This document shows positions 1 through 8,525 of a DNA stretch of 64,000 bases, in pieces. Below the pieces are notes generated by a model. That model was given only the letters and a program-made list of their open reading frames with translations, had not been told where the DNA came from and searched no databases. The stretch is taken from NCBI GenBank assembly GCA_003212795.1, contig QCOV01000002.1:186001-250000 (forward strand), read 5' to 3'. Origin of the DNA: OCS116 cluster bacterium AG-435-F03. Its GTDB lineage: Bacteria; Pseudomonadota; Alphaproteobacteria; MED-G09. The stretch's first letter is position 1. Each line of letters opens with the position of its first letter. The position numbers and the translations under genes are program-made.

Positions 1-260
1 GATTTTTGAGGGCCTAATCCACATGGACGTATAATTCCATATATTTTTTTTTCTGATAATTTTCTCATTTCTTCAGGATCACTAGCATTTTCAAAAAGAA
101 GAGGTGTGACCTTGTTAACTCTTTCATCAGTACATTGAGCCGATAATAAAACAGCTATCAAAAGCGTAAAAGGATCTCTGTGATCTAAAGGTACAGGTGT
201 TTCCTTGTATTGTTCGTCAAGAATTCTCGAAATAATATTTATTCTTTCAGACTTATTCAT
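1..260 (-). CDS. nth: Endonuclease III, N-terminal part (cut by window edge)
   Basis: Base-excision-repair DNA glycosylase/AP lyase acting on oxidised pyrimidines. Only the first 86 codons are inside the window; the helix-hairpin-helix, catalytic Lys/Asp and Fe-S cluster region would lie beyond base 1. The visible part, read from the minus strand, contains the family signature FTLLIAVLLSAQCTDERVNK, which aligns with the DPFELLIAVLLSAQATD region of E. coli Nth. The ATG at 260-258 lies inside the end of gpmA (8 bp overlap), so the two are probably translationally coupled. Identification rests on one strong N-terminal motif; MutY is less likely because of the LLSAQ.TD wording. Confidence 0.85.
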   Translation of the reverse strand, partial: MNKSERINIISRILDEQYKETPVPLDHRDPFTLLIAVLLSAQCTDERVNKVTPLLFENASDPEEMRKLSEKKIYGIIRPCGLGPQK

Positions 261-864
261 ACTTTAGAGAATATAGTTCTTTTGATGGATCAAATTCATA
301 TACAAGTGGTTTACCTGTTGCGATTTCCCTCTCAAGGATTTGTTCTGAAGATAAATTCTCAATATGCATTATTAATGAACGAAGTGAATTACCATGAGCG
401 CTAATAAATACATTTTTTTCAAGCTTTAGCTTAGTAAAAATTTCAGATAAGAAAAAAGGCACTACTCTTTCTGCGGTATTCTTTAAACTTTCTCCATTTG
501 GCGGGGGTATATCAAATGATCTCCTCCAAATATGTACCTGCTCTTCTCCCCATTTCTTTCTCGCATCATCCTTATTAAGGCCAGTTAAATCTCCATAGTC
601 TCTTTCATTCAACTCTTGGCATTTAACCAGGCTATACTCTCTAATATTAAGACCTTTGATAATAATTTCTGCAGTGATAATGGCTCTATCAAGAATAGAA
701 GTGTAATAATGGTCATAAGTTATTCCAAGATTATTTAAATTGATTCCTGCTTCCTTGGCTTCAGCAAGTCCTTTGTCTGTTAGCCCTGGATTTTCCCAAC
801 CTGTAAATAGATTTTTTTCATTCCATTCACTTTGGCCGTGTCTTACAAGAGATAGATATGACAT
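253..864 (-). CDS. gpmA: 2,3-bisphosphoglycerate-dependent phosphoglycerate mutase
   Basis: Interconverts 3- and 2-phosphoglycerate in glycolysis/gluconeogenesis in the cytoplasm. Histidine phosphatase fold: the phospho-acceptor motif LVRHGQSEWN carries His9, the ELNERDYGDLTGLNK segment carries the acid/base Glu near residue 87, and SAHGNSLR carries the second His near 157. At 203 residues it is near the short alphaproteobacterial GpmA length. It follows dapB by 11 bases and overlaps nth, so dapB-gpmA-nth look like one leftward unit. No anomaly seen. Confidence 0.94.
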   Translation of the reverse strand: MSYLSLVRHGQSEWNEKNLFTGWENPGLTDKGLAEAKEAGINLNNLGITYDHYYTSILDRAIITAEIIIKGLNIREYSLVKCQELNERDYGDLTGLNKDDARKKWGEEQVHIWRRSFDIPPPNGESLKNTAERVVPFFLSEIFTKLKLEKNVFISAHGNSLRSLIMHIENLSSEQILEREIATGKPLVYEFDPSKELYSLKYE

Positions 865-875
865 TAAGCGCCTTT

Positions 876-1721
876 CTAAAAACCTAAAACATCTTGCATA
901 GTATATAAACCGGGCTCCTTATCTTGTCCCCAACTTGCTGCTTTTAAAGCACCATTAGCAAATATATCTCTGCTCTCTGCTATATGTGCTAAAGATATTC
1001 TCTCATTAGTTCCTTCAAAAGTTACTGAATGATCACCAACTACACCTTCTTTTCTATATGAAGAAAATCCTATATCACCTTTTTTGCGTATTAAGCCCTC
1101 TTTCACCTGAGTAAGATTTATTTCATCTTCTATAACTATTGGATCATCGATAACTTTTTTATTTTCTAAATCAATATTCATTCCATTTGCTACAAAAGAT
1201 CCGAGTGCGAGAGCTGTTCCTGATGGATGGTCCTTCTTTTCTTTATGATGAACCTCTGAAATTTCGATATTCCAATTGTCGTCCAATAATTTTGAAGCAT
1301 TCTGAACAATTCCAAGTAAAATATTGAGCCCTAGGCTCATATTGCCTGACTTAATAATGGTTGCGTGTCTTGCTGCAGCTTGAATCATTTCATCCTGTTT
1401 ATTATTAAAACCAGTAGTGCCAATTACATGTACTATTCTTGCTTGAGCACTGAGTTCAGAAGCATATAAAGTAGAGTCAATGGAACTAAAATCAATTAGA
1501 GCATCAGATTTTGTAACTGCACTTATTAAATCATCATTTATTTCGATTCCTGTAATAGAACACCCTGCATTCTTATATGCATCTTCTCCAATAAATTTAG
1601 AGTCTTTTCCCTCAATTGCTGCAACTAAATTATACTTAGAGGAGTTTGATATTTGTCTTATTAGTTCACAACCCATTTTACCAGCAGCACCAACAATTGT
1701 TATATTAATTTTTTTACTCAT
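876..1721 (-). CDS. dapB: 4-hydroxy-tetrahydrodipicolinate reductase
   Basis: NAD(P)H-dependent reductase of the lysine/diaminopimelate pathway, needed for peptidoglycan and lysine. The Rossmann motif GAAGKMG is at residues 11-17, the GTTG nucleotide contact near 101-104, and the catalytic His-His/Lys segment EVHHKEKKDHPSGTA near 156-170. Length 281 is slightly above the usual 265-275. It lies 19 bases downstream of coaA on the same strand and 11 bases before gpmA. Family assignment is secure. Confidence 0.95.
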   Translation of the reverse strand: MSKKINITIVGAAGKMGCELIRQISNSSKYNLVAAIEGKDSKFIGEDAYKNAGCSITGIEINDDLISAVTKSDALIDFSSIDSTLYASELSAQARIVHVIGTTGFNNKQDEMIQAAARHATIIKSGNMSLGLNILLGIVQNASKLLDDNWNIEISEVHHKEKKDHPSGTALALGSFVANGMNIDLENKKVIDDPIVIEDEINLTQVKEGLIRKKGDIGFSSYRKEGVVGDHSVTFEGTNERISLAHIAESRDIFANGALKAASWGQDKEPGLYTMQDVLGF

Positions 1722-1740
1722 CCTATCACTATAATCACAA

Positions 1741-2694
1741 TTATATCTTTCTTAACCATAATTCGTCTATCTTATGATCTTCATCCTTCTTTACAATCAT
1801 AGATGCCCTGTTTCTTGTCGGCAAAATATATTCATCTAAATTTTTTAAATTAATTGTTTCCCAAATTTGTGTAGCCAAATTAATAGCCTCTTGATCATCT
1901 ATATCAGCAAATCTATTAAAGAAAGAATTTTCATCTGAAAAGGCTTTTTGTCTCAAATTTAAAAACCTCTCAATATACCATTTTCTAATTACCGGCTCGT
2001 CCGCATCTAAATAGATTGAAAAATCAAAGAAATCAGAAATAACAGGTTCAAAAGAATTTTCTTTATGTATGGGAGGTTGCAAAACATTTATGCCCTCAAG
2101 AATTAAAATAGATGGAGAATTTATGGTTATATTTTCGTCCTCAAGGATGTCATAAACTAAATGAGAATATTTAGGGACCTCAACGCTTTTAATGCCAGAT
2201 TTAATATTAAATAAAAAATCATATAACAGTTTTGTATTATAGCTTTCTGGAAATCCTTTTCTTTCCATTAGCCCTTTCTCCTCAAGAACTGAATTCGGAT
2301 AAAGAAAACCATCGGTCGTAACTAATTCAATATTTTTGGATTTATATATTTCAGAGAATAAAAGTTGTAATATTTTTGAAAAAGTTGATTTGCCAACAGC
2401 GACTGAACCTGCAACTCCGATAATATAAGGTGTATTTGTTTCTGTATTAAGAAATTCATTTATCTTATTATTTAAGGAATATCTATTATGAATACTAAGC
2501 ATAATTAGTTCGGTCATTGGTAAATAAAGCTCTTTTATTTCCTTAGCATCTAGCTCTGTATCCAAGCCAAGCAATGAGTTTACTTTTTCTTGATTAATAT
2601 CAATATCTTCATCACTATTAGATTTATTCCGTTTTTTTGGCGAGAATTTATTATATAAACCACCTAAAGGATGAGCTGTTTTTTTTACATCCAT
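1741..2694 (-). CDS. coaA: Type I pantothenate kinase
   Basis: Phosphorylates pantothenate in the first step of coenzyme A synthesis. The P-loop GVAGSVAVGKST is at about residues 93-104, followed by TTDGFLYPN and the LEGINVLQ segment typical of bacterial CoaA. I place the start at 2694 (MDVKKTAHPLGG), giving 317 residues, close to E. coli CoaA (316). An in-frame upstream Met at 2748 would overlap hisE by 50 bases and add residues without family support. With the chosen start the gene follows the hisE stop by 4 bases. A his-coaA arrangement is common in alphaproteobacteria. Confidence 0.94.
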   Translation of the reverse strand: MDVKKTAHPLGGLYNKFSPKKRNKSNSDEDIDINQEKVNSLLGLDTELDAKEIKELYLPMTELIMLSIHNRYSLNNKINEFLNTETNTPYIIGVAGSVAVGKSTFSKILQLLFSEIYKSKNIELVTTDGFLYPNSVLEEKGLMERKGFPESYNTKLLYDFLFNIKSGIKSVEVPKYSHLVYDILEDENITINSPSILILEGINVLQPPIHKENSFEPVISDFFDFSIYLDADEPVIRKWYIERFLNLRQKAFSDENSFFNRFADIDDQEAINLATQIWETINLKNLDEYILPTRNRASMIVKKDEDHKIDELWLRKI

Positions 2695-2698
2695 ACAA

Positions 2699-2989
2699 CT
2701 ATTTTCTTCGATTCTTGAGTTCTTGGAAAACTTCATTTGGATCAACATCTGAAAGTTTTAATAGAAGTAGCCAATGGTATATTAAGTCTGCGCTCTCATT
2801 GATGATTTCTTTTTTTGTTTCAGCTAGTGAGGCTATAATTAATTCAGATGCTTCTTCGCCAACCTTTTGAGAAGCCTTTTTTATTCCCTTCTCTAATGTC
2901 CTATAGGTATAAGAATTATCATCCCCAGAATTTTCTTTCTCATTAATAATTTCCCAAAGTTCATTTATTATTTTTGTGTGGTCTTCCAT
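2699..2989 (-). CDS. hisE: Phosphoribosyl-ATP pyrophosphohydrolase
   Basis: Hydrolyses phosphoribosyl-ATP to phosphoribosyl-AMP, second step of histidine synthesis. A 96-residue all-alpha MazG-like protein with the metal-binding helices KVGEEASELIIA and ESADLIYHWLLLL (the EExxE...ExxD pattern). It stands alone rather than fused to HisI. It follows hisF with a 2-base gap, so it is part of the hisBHAFE run; hisI, G, D and C are not in the window. Confidence 0.95.
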   Translation of the reverse strand: MEDHTKIINELWEIINEKENSGDDNSYTYRTLEKGIKKASQKVGEEASELIIASLAETKKEIINESADLIYHWLLLLKLSDVDPNEVFQELKNRRK

Positions 2990-2991
2990 AA

Positions 2992-3747
2992 TTATTTTCT
3001 TACGCTAAGTCCTTTTTCTAATAATTTATCTTTTACCTCTTTTATAGTAATTTCTCCAAAATGAAAAATGGAAGCCGCTAAAACAGCGCTAGCGCCTCCT
3101 TCTGTTATGCCATCAATAATATGATCAATATTTCCAACTCCACCTGAAGCAATAACGGGTATTTCAAGTTTTTTTGTTATCTTATTTAATAGCTCAGTAT
3201 CATATCCTTTTTTTGTACCGTCTCTGTCCATAGAAGTTAATAAAATCTCTCCTGCGCCAAGTAATTCAGCCTCTTTAGCAAAATTTATAGGATCTAACCC
3301 AGTAGGCTCTCTTCCTCCATGGGTATATATTTGCCAAGCATCATTATCGCTCTTAGCGTCAATAGCAACAACTATACACTGACTGCCAAAAGCTTTGCTT
3401 GCTTCTTTTATAAAATTTGGATTTGTAATTGCTGATGTATTAATTGATACTTTATCTGCACCGGAATCTAGAAGCATCTTTATATCTTCATTAGTGCGGA
3501 CTCCGCCACCAACTGTAAGAGGCATAAAGCATTTTTCTGCAGTTCTTCTTACAACATCTAATAAAATAGATCTGTTTTCATGACTAGCAGTTATATCAAG
3601 AAAACATAATTCATCCGCTCCTGCTTCATCATAAGCTTGGGCCGCCTCTACAGGATCTCCAGCGTCAACTAAGTTTACAAAATTTACACCCTTTACGACT
3701 CTCCCATTTTTAACATCCAGACAAGGTATAATTCTAGTTTTGAGCAT
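2992..3747 (-). CDS. hisF: Imidazole glycerol phosphate synthase, cyclase subunit
   Basis: Cyclase half of IGP synthase; with HisH it converts PRFAR plus glutamine-derived ammonia into IGP and AICAR. TIM barrel with catalytic Asp11 (IPCLDVKNG) and Asp130 (VVAIDAKSD), and the phosphate-binding loops GGGVRT and ASGGVG. 251 residues, normal length. The 14-base overlap with the end of hisA (3734-3747) implies translational coupling. AICAR released here is a substrate of PurH, encoded at 34962-36548. Confidence 0.96.
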   Translation of the reverse strand: MLKTRIIPCLDVKNGRVVKGVNFVNLVDAGDPVEAAQAYDEAGADELCFLDITASHENRSILLDVVRRTAEKCFMPLTVGGGVRTNEDIKMLLDSGADKVSINTSAITNPNFIKEASKAFGSQCIVVAIDAKSDNDAWQIYTHGGREPTGLDPINFAKEAELLGAGEILLTSMDRDGTKKGYDTELLNKITKKLEIPVIASGGVGNIDHIIDGITEGGASAVLAASIFHFGEITIKEVKDKLLEKGLSVRK

Positions 3748-4474
3748 CTTGATTACCTAAAATCTTTATGGCTTCAGCAATATCAATCTTGTTATCATAT
3801 ATTGCTCGTCCACATATAAGCCCTGAAATGCCTTTGTCTTCAAATTCATTTATCATAGCAATGTCATCAATTTTAGAAACGCCACCGGAAAGAATGACAG
3901 GAATCTTATACTTACTAGCTATATCTGCTGTCATTTCAATATTTGGCCCTTGCATCATGCCATCTTTGTTTATATCTGTTAAAATTATACCTCCTATATT
4001 TTGTTTTGATGCAAAATCTAAGGCGTTATCTAAATCTTTATCTGAGTCTTCAGTCCAACCATTTATTTTAATTTTGCCATCCAACACATCAGTGCCCAAC
4101 CAAATTCTGCGAGGGTAATCACTGGCCATAGACGCTAGAAAGTTTAAGTCCTTGAAGGCGGCTGTTCCAATAATCGCTCTATCAACGCCTAAATCAAAAA
4201 GAGATTTGAGTCTTTCAGAAGTTCTGATTCCCCCTCCAAATTGAATTTTCAAGTTTGTTTTTTTCTTAATTTCTAACAATATTGAGCCATTTTTGGATTC
4301 ATCACCTTTGGCTGCATCTAAATCAACAATGTGAACCCATGTACATCCCTCAGATTCAAAGATCTGAGCTTGTTTTAATGGATCTTTATTGAAAACTGTT
4401 TTTTTTGAATAATCGCCCTTTTTTAAACGGACACATTCCTTATTTATTAAATCTATAGCTGGATATAAAATCAT
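3734..4474 (-). CDS. hisA: ProFAR isomerase (1-(5-phosphoribosyl)-5-[(5-phosphoribosylamino)methylideneamino]imidazole-4-carboxamide isomerase)
   Basis: Isomerises ProFAR to PRFAR in histidine synthesis. TIM barrel related to HisF, with catalytic Asp8 (ILYPAIDLI) and Asp near 129 (LGTDVLDG), and phosphate loops GGGIRT and LSGGVS. I choose the ATG at 4474, whose ATGA overlaps the hisH TGA stop; a GTG nine bases upstream (4483) would add only three residues. This gives 246 residues, the usual length. Coupled to hisH upstream and hisF downstream. Confidence 0.95.
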   Translation of the reverse strand: MILYPAIDLINKECVRLKKGDYSKKTVFNKDPLKQAQIFESEGCTWVHIVDLDAAKGDESKNGSILLEIKKKTNLKIQFGGGIRTSERLKSLFDLGVDRAIIGTAAFKDLNFLASMASDYPRRIWLGTDVLDGKIKINGWTEDSDKDLDNALDFASKQNIGGIILTDINKDGMMQGPNIEMTADIASKYKIPVILSGGVSKIDDIAMINEFEDKGISGLICGRAIYDNKIDIAEAIKILGNQDAQN

Positions 4475-5118
4475 GGCTTCCACATCAGAAATCTTTTTAT
4501 GAATTCTACCCCTGATCGTTGGCTCTTTTCAGGATGGAATTGAGTGCCAATGATATTATTTTTAATAAGCGCAGATGGAAAAGGTTGATTATAATTTGTT
4601 GTAGCTAAAATATTATCAGTATCTTTTGCATTGAAGTAATACGAATGAACAAAATAAAAATCCTCTCCGTTAAGATCAGAAAATCTTCCATCGTCTCTCT
4701 TAAAGTTGACTTCGTTCCAGCCCATATGAGGTATTTTTAAATTCTTATCATCAGGGCACAAGTTTTCTACCTGGCCCGAAATCCAACCAAGACCTTTGGA
4801 CTCAATATTCTCAAAACCTTTATCTGCCAATAACTGAAGGCCTATACAAATACCTAATATTGGCGCTCCATGGTCATGTACTCTTTCCGTTATAGACTCG
4901 CTCAAACCTTTTACAGATTTTAGTTTGTTAAAACATTCAGAAAACGCTCCTACGCCTGGAAGAACAAGCTTATCAGCTTTAAAGATTGTTTCGGGTTCAT
5001 TAGTAACAGTAACGCTACCAGATATATCCAATTCGGTTAATGCTAACTCAAACGCTTTTCTTGCAGAATGAATATTTCCACATTCATAATTAATTATTGC
5101 AATATTAATATTGCGCAT
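4471..5118 (-). CDS. hisH: Imidazole glycerol phosphate synthase, glutamine amidotransferase subunit
   Basis: Class I glutaminase that feeds ammonia to HisF. The nucleophile Cys91 is in LGICIGLQLLADKG, and the His195/Glu197 pair in TQFHPEKS completes the triad. The oxyanion segment LPGVGAF is at about 53-59. 215 residues, as expected. It begins 2 bases after the hisB stop and ends in an ATGA overlap with hisA. Confidence 0.96.
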   Translation of the reverse strand: MRNINIAIINYECGNIHSARKAFELALTELDISGSVTVTNEPETIFKADKLVLPGVGAFSECFNKLKSVKGLSESITERVHDHGAPILGICIGLQLLADKGFENIESKGLGWISGQVENLCPDDKNLKIPHMGWNEVNFKRDDGRFSDLNGEDFYFVHSYYFNAKDTDNILATTNYNQPFPSALIKNNIIGTQFHPEKSQRSGVEFIKRFLMWKP

Positions 5119-5120
5119 AT

Positions 5121-5720
5121 TTAATTTCCGAGACTTCCTTTGCTTGAAGGAACCCTATCTCCTTCTCTTGGGTCAATAGATAGTGCTTCTCTAATACAGC
5201 GTGCAAGACCCTTAAAACAAGACTCTGCTATATGATGGTTATTTTCTCCATAGATATTCTCAACATGAAGTGTTGCACCAAGATTTTGTGCAAAAGCTGC
5301 AAACCATTCATGAAAAAGCTCTGTATCCATTTCTCCCAATAGTGGTTTAGAAAATTTTACAGACCATTCTAAATGTGGCCGCTTTGAAACATCAATAGAA
5401 ACCCTAGTTAAAGTTTCATCCATCGGCATATGAATATTACCAAATCTTTTAATACCGGAGAAATCCCCCAGAGCATCGGCAATTGCTAATCCAATAACAA
5501 TTCCGGTGTCTTCGACAGTATGATGTTGGTCGACATGTAAATCACCCTTAGCATTAAGTTTCAAGTCTATAAGAGAATGTCGAGAAAAACTATCAAGCAT
5601 GTGGTCTAAAAAACCTATTCCTGTTTCGATCTCAGATTCTCCTATACCATCAATATTTACCTCGCACGAGATTTGAGTCTCTTTTGTATCTCTTTGAATT
5701 TTAGCTGTTCTTTTACTCAT
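5121..5720 (-). CDS. hisB: Imidazoleglycerol-phosphate dehydratase
   Basis: Dehydrates IGP to imidazole acetol phosphate. A monofunctional HisB (199 residues, no HisN-type phosphatase domain) with the paired metal-binding motifs [10 protein letters not shown] and [12 protein letters not shown], plus GFLDHMLD near the N-terminus. First gene of the visible his run; 15 bases separate it from the upstream Smr gene, so the operon may start further upstream. Confidence 0.96.
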   Translation of the reverse strand: MSKRTAKIQRDTKETQISCEVNIDGIGESEIETGIGFLDHMLDSFSRHSLIDLKLNAKGDLHVDQHHTVEDTGIVIGLAIADALGDFSGIKRFGNIHMPMDETLTRVSIDVSKRPHLEWSVKFSKPLLGEMDTELFHEWFAAFAQNLGATLHVENIYGENNHHIAESCFKGLARCIREALSIDPREGDRVPSSKGSLGN

Positions 5721-5735
5721 TTTATTTCTTCCAAT

Positions 5736-6164
5736 TTATCCTATAGTTTCTTTTTTACGCAAATGCAAAACAAATGCTCCTTCTCCACCTTGTTTTCTAT
5801 GGGCATTTGAAAAACCAATAATAAATTTGTAGGATTTTTTATCATCCAAATAATCTTTGACTACTTGTCTAATTATGCCTGAACCCTTGCCTGTAATAAT
5901 GTTTATATATCTATATCCATTAAAAAAACTTTCATGGATGAAGCCTTCAACTATATCTCTTGCCTTAAATCTGTCTAGTCCGTGTAAATCAATTTCTGCT
6001 TCTATTTTAATTTTACCTTTTAAAATCTTTCTTAGTGTATCTCTTGTTATCTGATTTGGTTTAGGAAAAACTTTTTTCTCCATAAATTTTTCTTTATCAA
6101 TAAAGTTTGCTTTCTCATCTGACTTTAGCCATTTGAGAATATCATCATCAGATAATTTTTTCAT
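5736..6164 (-). CDS. Smr-domain protein
   Basis: 142-residue stand-alone Smr (small MutS-related) domain protein. The DLHG motif is at about residues 59-62, the TGKGSG motif at 91-96, and the C-terminal segment HRKQGGEGAFVLHLRK at 122-137. The family has nicking endonuclease or RNA-related activities in some members; the role of alphaproteobacterial stand-alone versions is not established. The N-terminal 50 residues are charged and probably flexible. It follows the Tim44-like gene by one base, an order common in alphaproteobacteria near the origin. Confidence 0.88.
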   Translation of the reverse strand: MKKLSDDDILKWLKSDEKANFIDKEKFMEKKVFPKPNQITRDTLRKILKGKIKIEAEIDLHGLDRFKARDIVEGFIHESFFNGYRYINIITGKGSGIIRQVVKDYLDDKKSYKFIIGFSNAHRKQGGEGAFVLHLRKKETIG

Positions 6165-6165
6165 T

Positions 6166-6807
6166 TTAACTCTCTGATTGAGTTGATATTAACTGCCATG
6201 ATGGGCTTTTATCTTTTAATGCCTTTTTAAAAGTCCACTGATCAATAACTGATATTGGGTTATCTTTACTGCCCTCAATAATTTGATCATTTTCATCTAA
6301 GACATAAGTGATAATTCTTGAATAAAATTCAACGGTTAGTAATACATTCTTCCGTTCGATTTTGGCATCAATGATATCAGATTTATCAAATGCAATTAAT
6401 TCATTTACAAGTCGTTTATTTTTATTTTTTCTTTCTTTTATTGCCTCATTAAAACCGTCATACACATCTTTACTAATAATATTTTTAATAGTTTTTAAGT
6501 TTCCATCGGCATAGTTCTTTAATATCATTTCGTAGGCATTGCTTGCGCCATCTACGAAGCTTTCCGAACTGAAGCCAGGTATTTCACTGCTTAGAAATAA
6601 TAAAATATCTTCTTTAGTTTTTAGCGATTTTTTTTCTTTAGGCTTTGTTAAAGATTCAATGTCGGCACTTACACGAGACGCATACTTATTTTGTCTAAGA
6701 GGATCTTCGTTGCCTGTTCTTCGACCAAGTATCATCCTTAATCTTATGAATCCTACAACAGCTATTAAAAACAAGATCAAATTAAATGGATCAAATGGAT
6801 TTCCCAT
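6166..6807 (-). CDS. Tim44-like (TimA-type) inner-membrane protein
   Basis: 213-residue protein with one N-terminal membrane segment (about residues 6-24) followed by a basic linker and a C-terminal Tim44-like/NTF2-fold domain (about 65-210, containing ILKNYADGNLKTIKNIIS). The family is related to the mitochondrial import motor subunit Tim44; in alphaproteobacteria its members are inner-membrane proteins, and a translocation role is inferred rather than shown here. Divergent from fxsA, with a symmetrical promoter-like element between them at 6830-6844. Confidence 0.85.
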   Translation of the reverse strand: MGNPFDPFNLILFLIAVVGFIRLRMILGRRTGNEDPLRQNKYASRVSADIESLTKPKEKKSLKTKEDILLFLSSEIPGFSSESFVDGASNAYEMILKNYADGNLKTIKNIISKDVYDGFNEAIKERKNKNKRLVNELIAFDKSDIIDAKIERKNVLLTVEFYSRIITYVLDENDQIIEGSKDNPISVIDQWTFKKALKDKSPSWQLISTQSES

Positions 6808-6829
6808 AAATTACTCCTAATTGCGAAAG

Positions 6830-6844
6830 CATTATACTATAATG
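6830..6844. promoter_or_regulatory. Symmetrical -10 element, candidate bidirectional promoter
   Basis: The perfect inverted repeat CATTATA-C-TATAATG places a consensus TATAAT hexamer on the plus strand (6838-6843, toward fxsA) and another on the minus strand (6836-6831, toward the Tim44-like gene). The start codons are at 6871 and 6807, leaving plausible short leaders on both sides. Start sites are inferred. Confidence 0.5.
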
Positions 6845-6870
6845 TTTAATAATAAAATGGAAAAATTTAA

Positions 6871-7248
6871 ATGGTTTATATTTTATCTTTCTTTTTGATT
6901 GGTCTTCCAATATTAGAAATTTGGATACTCATTCAACTCGGTTCAATATTTGGTTTTTGGGGTACATTGCTTTTAGTTTTCGGTACAGCAGTATTGGGAA
7001 TATTTCATATTAGGATGCAAGGTTTTGAGTTAATTTTCAATCTACAAAAAAAACTAATGTCTGGACAAAAAGCTATACCGGAATTGGTGCAGGGTGTTGG
7101 ATTGTTGATTAGTGGGTTTTTCTTTATTGTTCCCGGCGCAATAACAGATATAGTTGCTTTAGTTTTTTTGATACCTTTTACTCGCAAATATATCTTAAAA
7201 TTATTGATTGGCTTTGTAATAGATAAGATGAGGGAAAAAGGTTATTAA
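6871..7248 (+). CDS. fxsA: FxsA-family membrane protein
   Basis: 125-residue polytopic membrane protein. It has hydrophobic segments at about residues 2-20, 24-46 and 70-105, including the FxsA signature FGFWGTLLLVFGTAVLG followed by MQGFELI. E. coli FxsA modifies phage F exclusion when overproduced; its normal role is unknown. It is the only rightward gene in the first 10.8 kb and is convergent with dnaQ with no gap. In many alphaproteobacteria secB lies between fxsA and dnaQ; it is not here. Confidence 0.85.
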   Translation: MVYILSFFLIGLPILEIWILIQLGSIFGFWGTLLLVFGTAVLGIFHIRMQGFELIFNLQKKLMSGQKAIPELVQGVGLLISGFFFIVPGAITDIVALVFLIPFTRKYILKLLIGFVIDKMREKGY

Positions 7249-7944
7249 TCAAACCTCAAAATCATCCCATAATGACTTTACAGTCATGGCATTTATAAAA
7301 TTCGCATGGTCTTCTTTTTCTTTTTTGCTTACACCATATGAATAAATTTCTACTTTCTTGATTTTAGGTGAATTATTTTGATTATTTTCAAATTTTTCTA
7401 CGACATTATCAGAATCTAGGTTCAGGCCCGGCTCTTTCCCCCCCAAAAGCTCAAGATAAACATCAGCCAAAATCTTAGAATCAAGCAATGCCCCATGAAG
7501 CTCTCGATCATAATTATTAATATCAAACCTACGGCACAATGCATCTAAGCTGTTTTGAGCGCCTGGATATTTTTCTCTTGCAATTTTAAGTGTATCAATT
7601 GCTTGGCTCAAATTGATTTCATTCAAATCAAGTCTCTTCAGCTCTGAATTTAAAAAACCTATATCAAACTCAGCATTATGAATTATTAAAGGACTATCAG
7701 ATATAAATTCTAGGAAGTCTGCAACAATTTCTTTGAAAAGGGGTTGGTCTTTTAAAAAATCATTTGATAGACCGTGTACTTCCTCTGCGCTTGGATCCAT
7801 CATCTTTTGCGGATTAAGATATGTTTGATAGGTTCGGCCTGTTGGCATATGATTTATCAACTCAACACAACCTATTTCTACAACTCTATCCCCATTTTTT
7901 GGACTCAGGCCTGTCGTCTCAGTGTCTAATGCAATTTCTCTCAT
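7249..7944 (-). CDS. dnaQ: DNA polymerase III epsilon subunit (proofreading exonuclease)
   Basis: 3'-5' exonuclease of the replicative polymerase. DEDDh fold: Exo I ALDTETTG has Asp7/Glu9; Exo II HNAEFDIGFLNSEL and Exo III with the late His in ELHGALLDSKILADVYLELLGG follow. The tail of about 50 residues beyond the exonuclease domain should contact the polymerase alpha subunit. 231 residues, usual length. It overlaps coaE by 4 bases, in the conserved coaE-dnaQ order. Confidence 0.94.
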   Translation of the reverse strand: MREIALDTETTGLSPKNGDRVVEIGCVELINHMPTGRTYQTYLNPQKMMDPSAEEVHGLSNDFLKDQPLFKEIVADFLEFISDSPLIIHNAEFDIGFLNSELKRLDLNEINLSQAIDTLKIAREKYPGAQNSLDALCRRFDINNYDRELHGALLDSKILADVYLELLGGKEPGLNLDSDNVVEKFENNQNNSPKIKKVEIYSYGVSKKEKEDHANFINAMTVKSLWDDFEV

Positions 7945-8525
7945 GATATTATTTTTTTTACAATATTTGCCACCTGATTTCTAGCATCTTCAATACTAAT
8001 TGAAGTATCTACAATGAAGTCAGCTTTTTTCTTTTTTACATTGTTTGGTATTTGTTGCGCCATTATATTTTCAAATTTCTCTTTTGTCATGTTTGGTCTA
8101 GATAAAACTCTTTCTTCTTGTATTTCTCTAGGGGCATCAACAACGATGACAATATCGACAAAGTTTTCACCACCTGTTTCAAATAAAAGAGGTATATCAA
8201 GGACAATTGCTTTAGCTTTGGCGTTTTTTTCAAAAAATACCTCTCTGTCTTCACCAACAAGTGGATGAATTATGCTTTCGAGACTTTTTATCTTTTCTGG
8301 GTCCGCTAAAACCTCTGCACTTAAACTTTCTCTATTAACAGAGCCATCTGGGTTAATTGACTTTGGAAATTTTTCTTTTATCTTTTCTGAGCCCTTTTGC
8401 CCTGGTCCATATAGTTTGTGAACAGCTGCATCAGCATCATATAAAGGGAAACCAAGTTCAGAAAAAATTTTTCCTGTTTCGGTTTTCCCCATACCTATTG
8501 AACCAGTCAAGCCAATTTTTAACAC
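7941..8525 (-). CDS. coaE: Dephospho-CoA kinase
   Basis: Last step of coenzyme A synthesis, phosphorylating the ribose 3'-hydroxyl of dephospho-CoA. P-loop GLTGSIGMGKTETG at about 5-18; LYDADAAVHKLY is the acceptor-site segment, and VLDIPLLFETG and RVLSRPNMTKEKF (lid) follow. 194 residues, normal. It follows aroE directly and overlaps dnaQ by 4 bases. Confidence 0.95.
   Translation of the reverse strand: MLKIGLTGSIGMGKTETGKIFSELGFPLYDADAAVHKLYGPGQKGSEKIKEKFPKSINPDGSVNRESLSAEVLADPEKIKSLESIIHPLVGEDREVFFEKNAKAKAIVLDIPLLFETGGENFVDIVIVVDAPREIQEERVLSRPNMTKEKFENIMAQQIPNNVKKKKADFIVDTSISIEDARNQVANIVKKIIS

Noticed and set aside
1741-2748. Longer coaA beginning at 2748
   Set aside because: Would overlap hisE by 50 bases and add 18 residues with no family match; start at 2694 gives canonical length.
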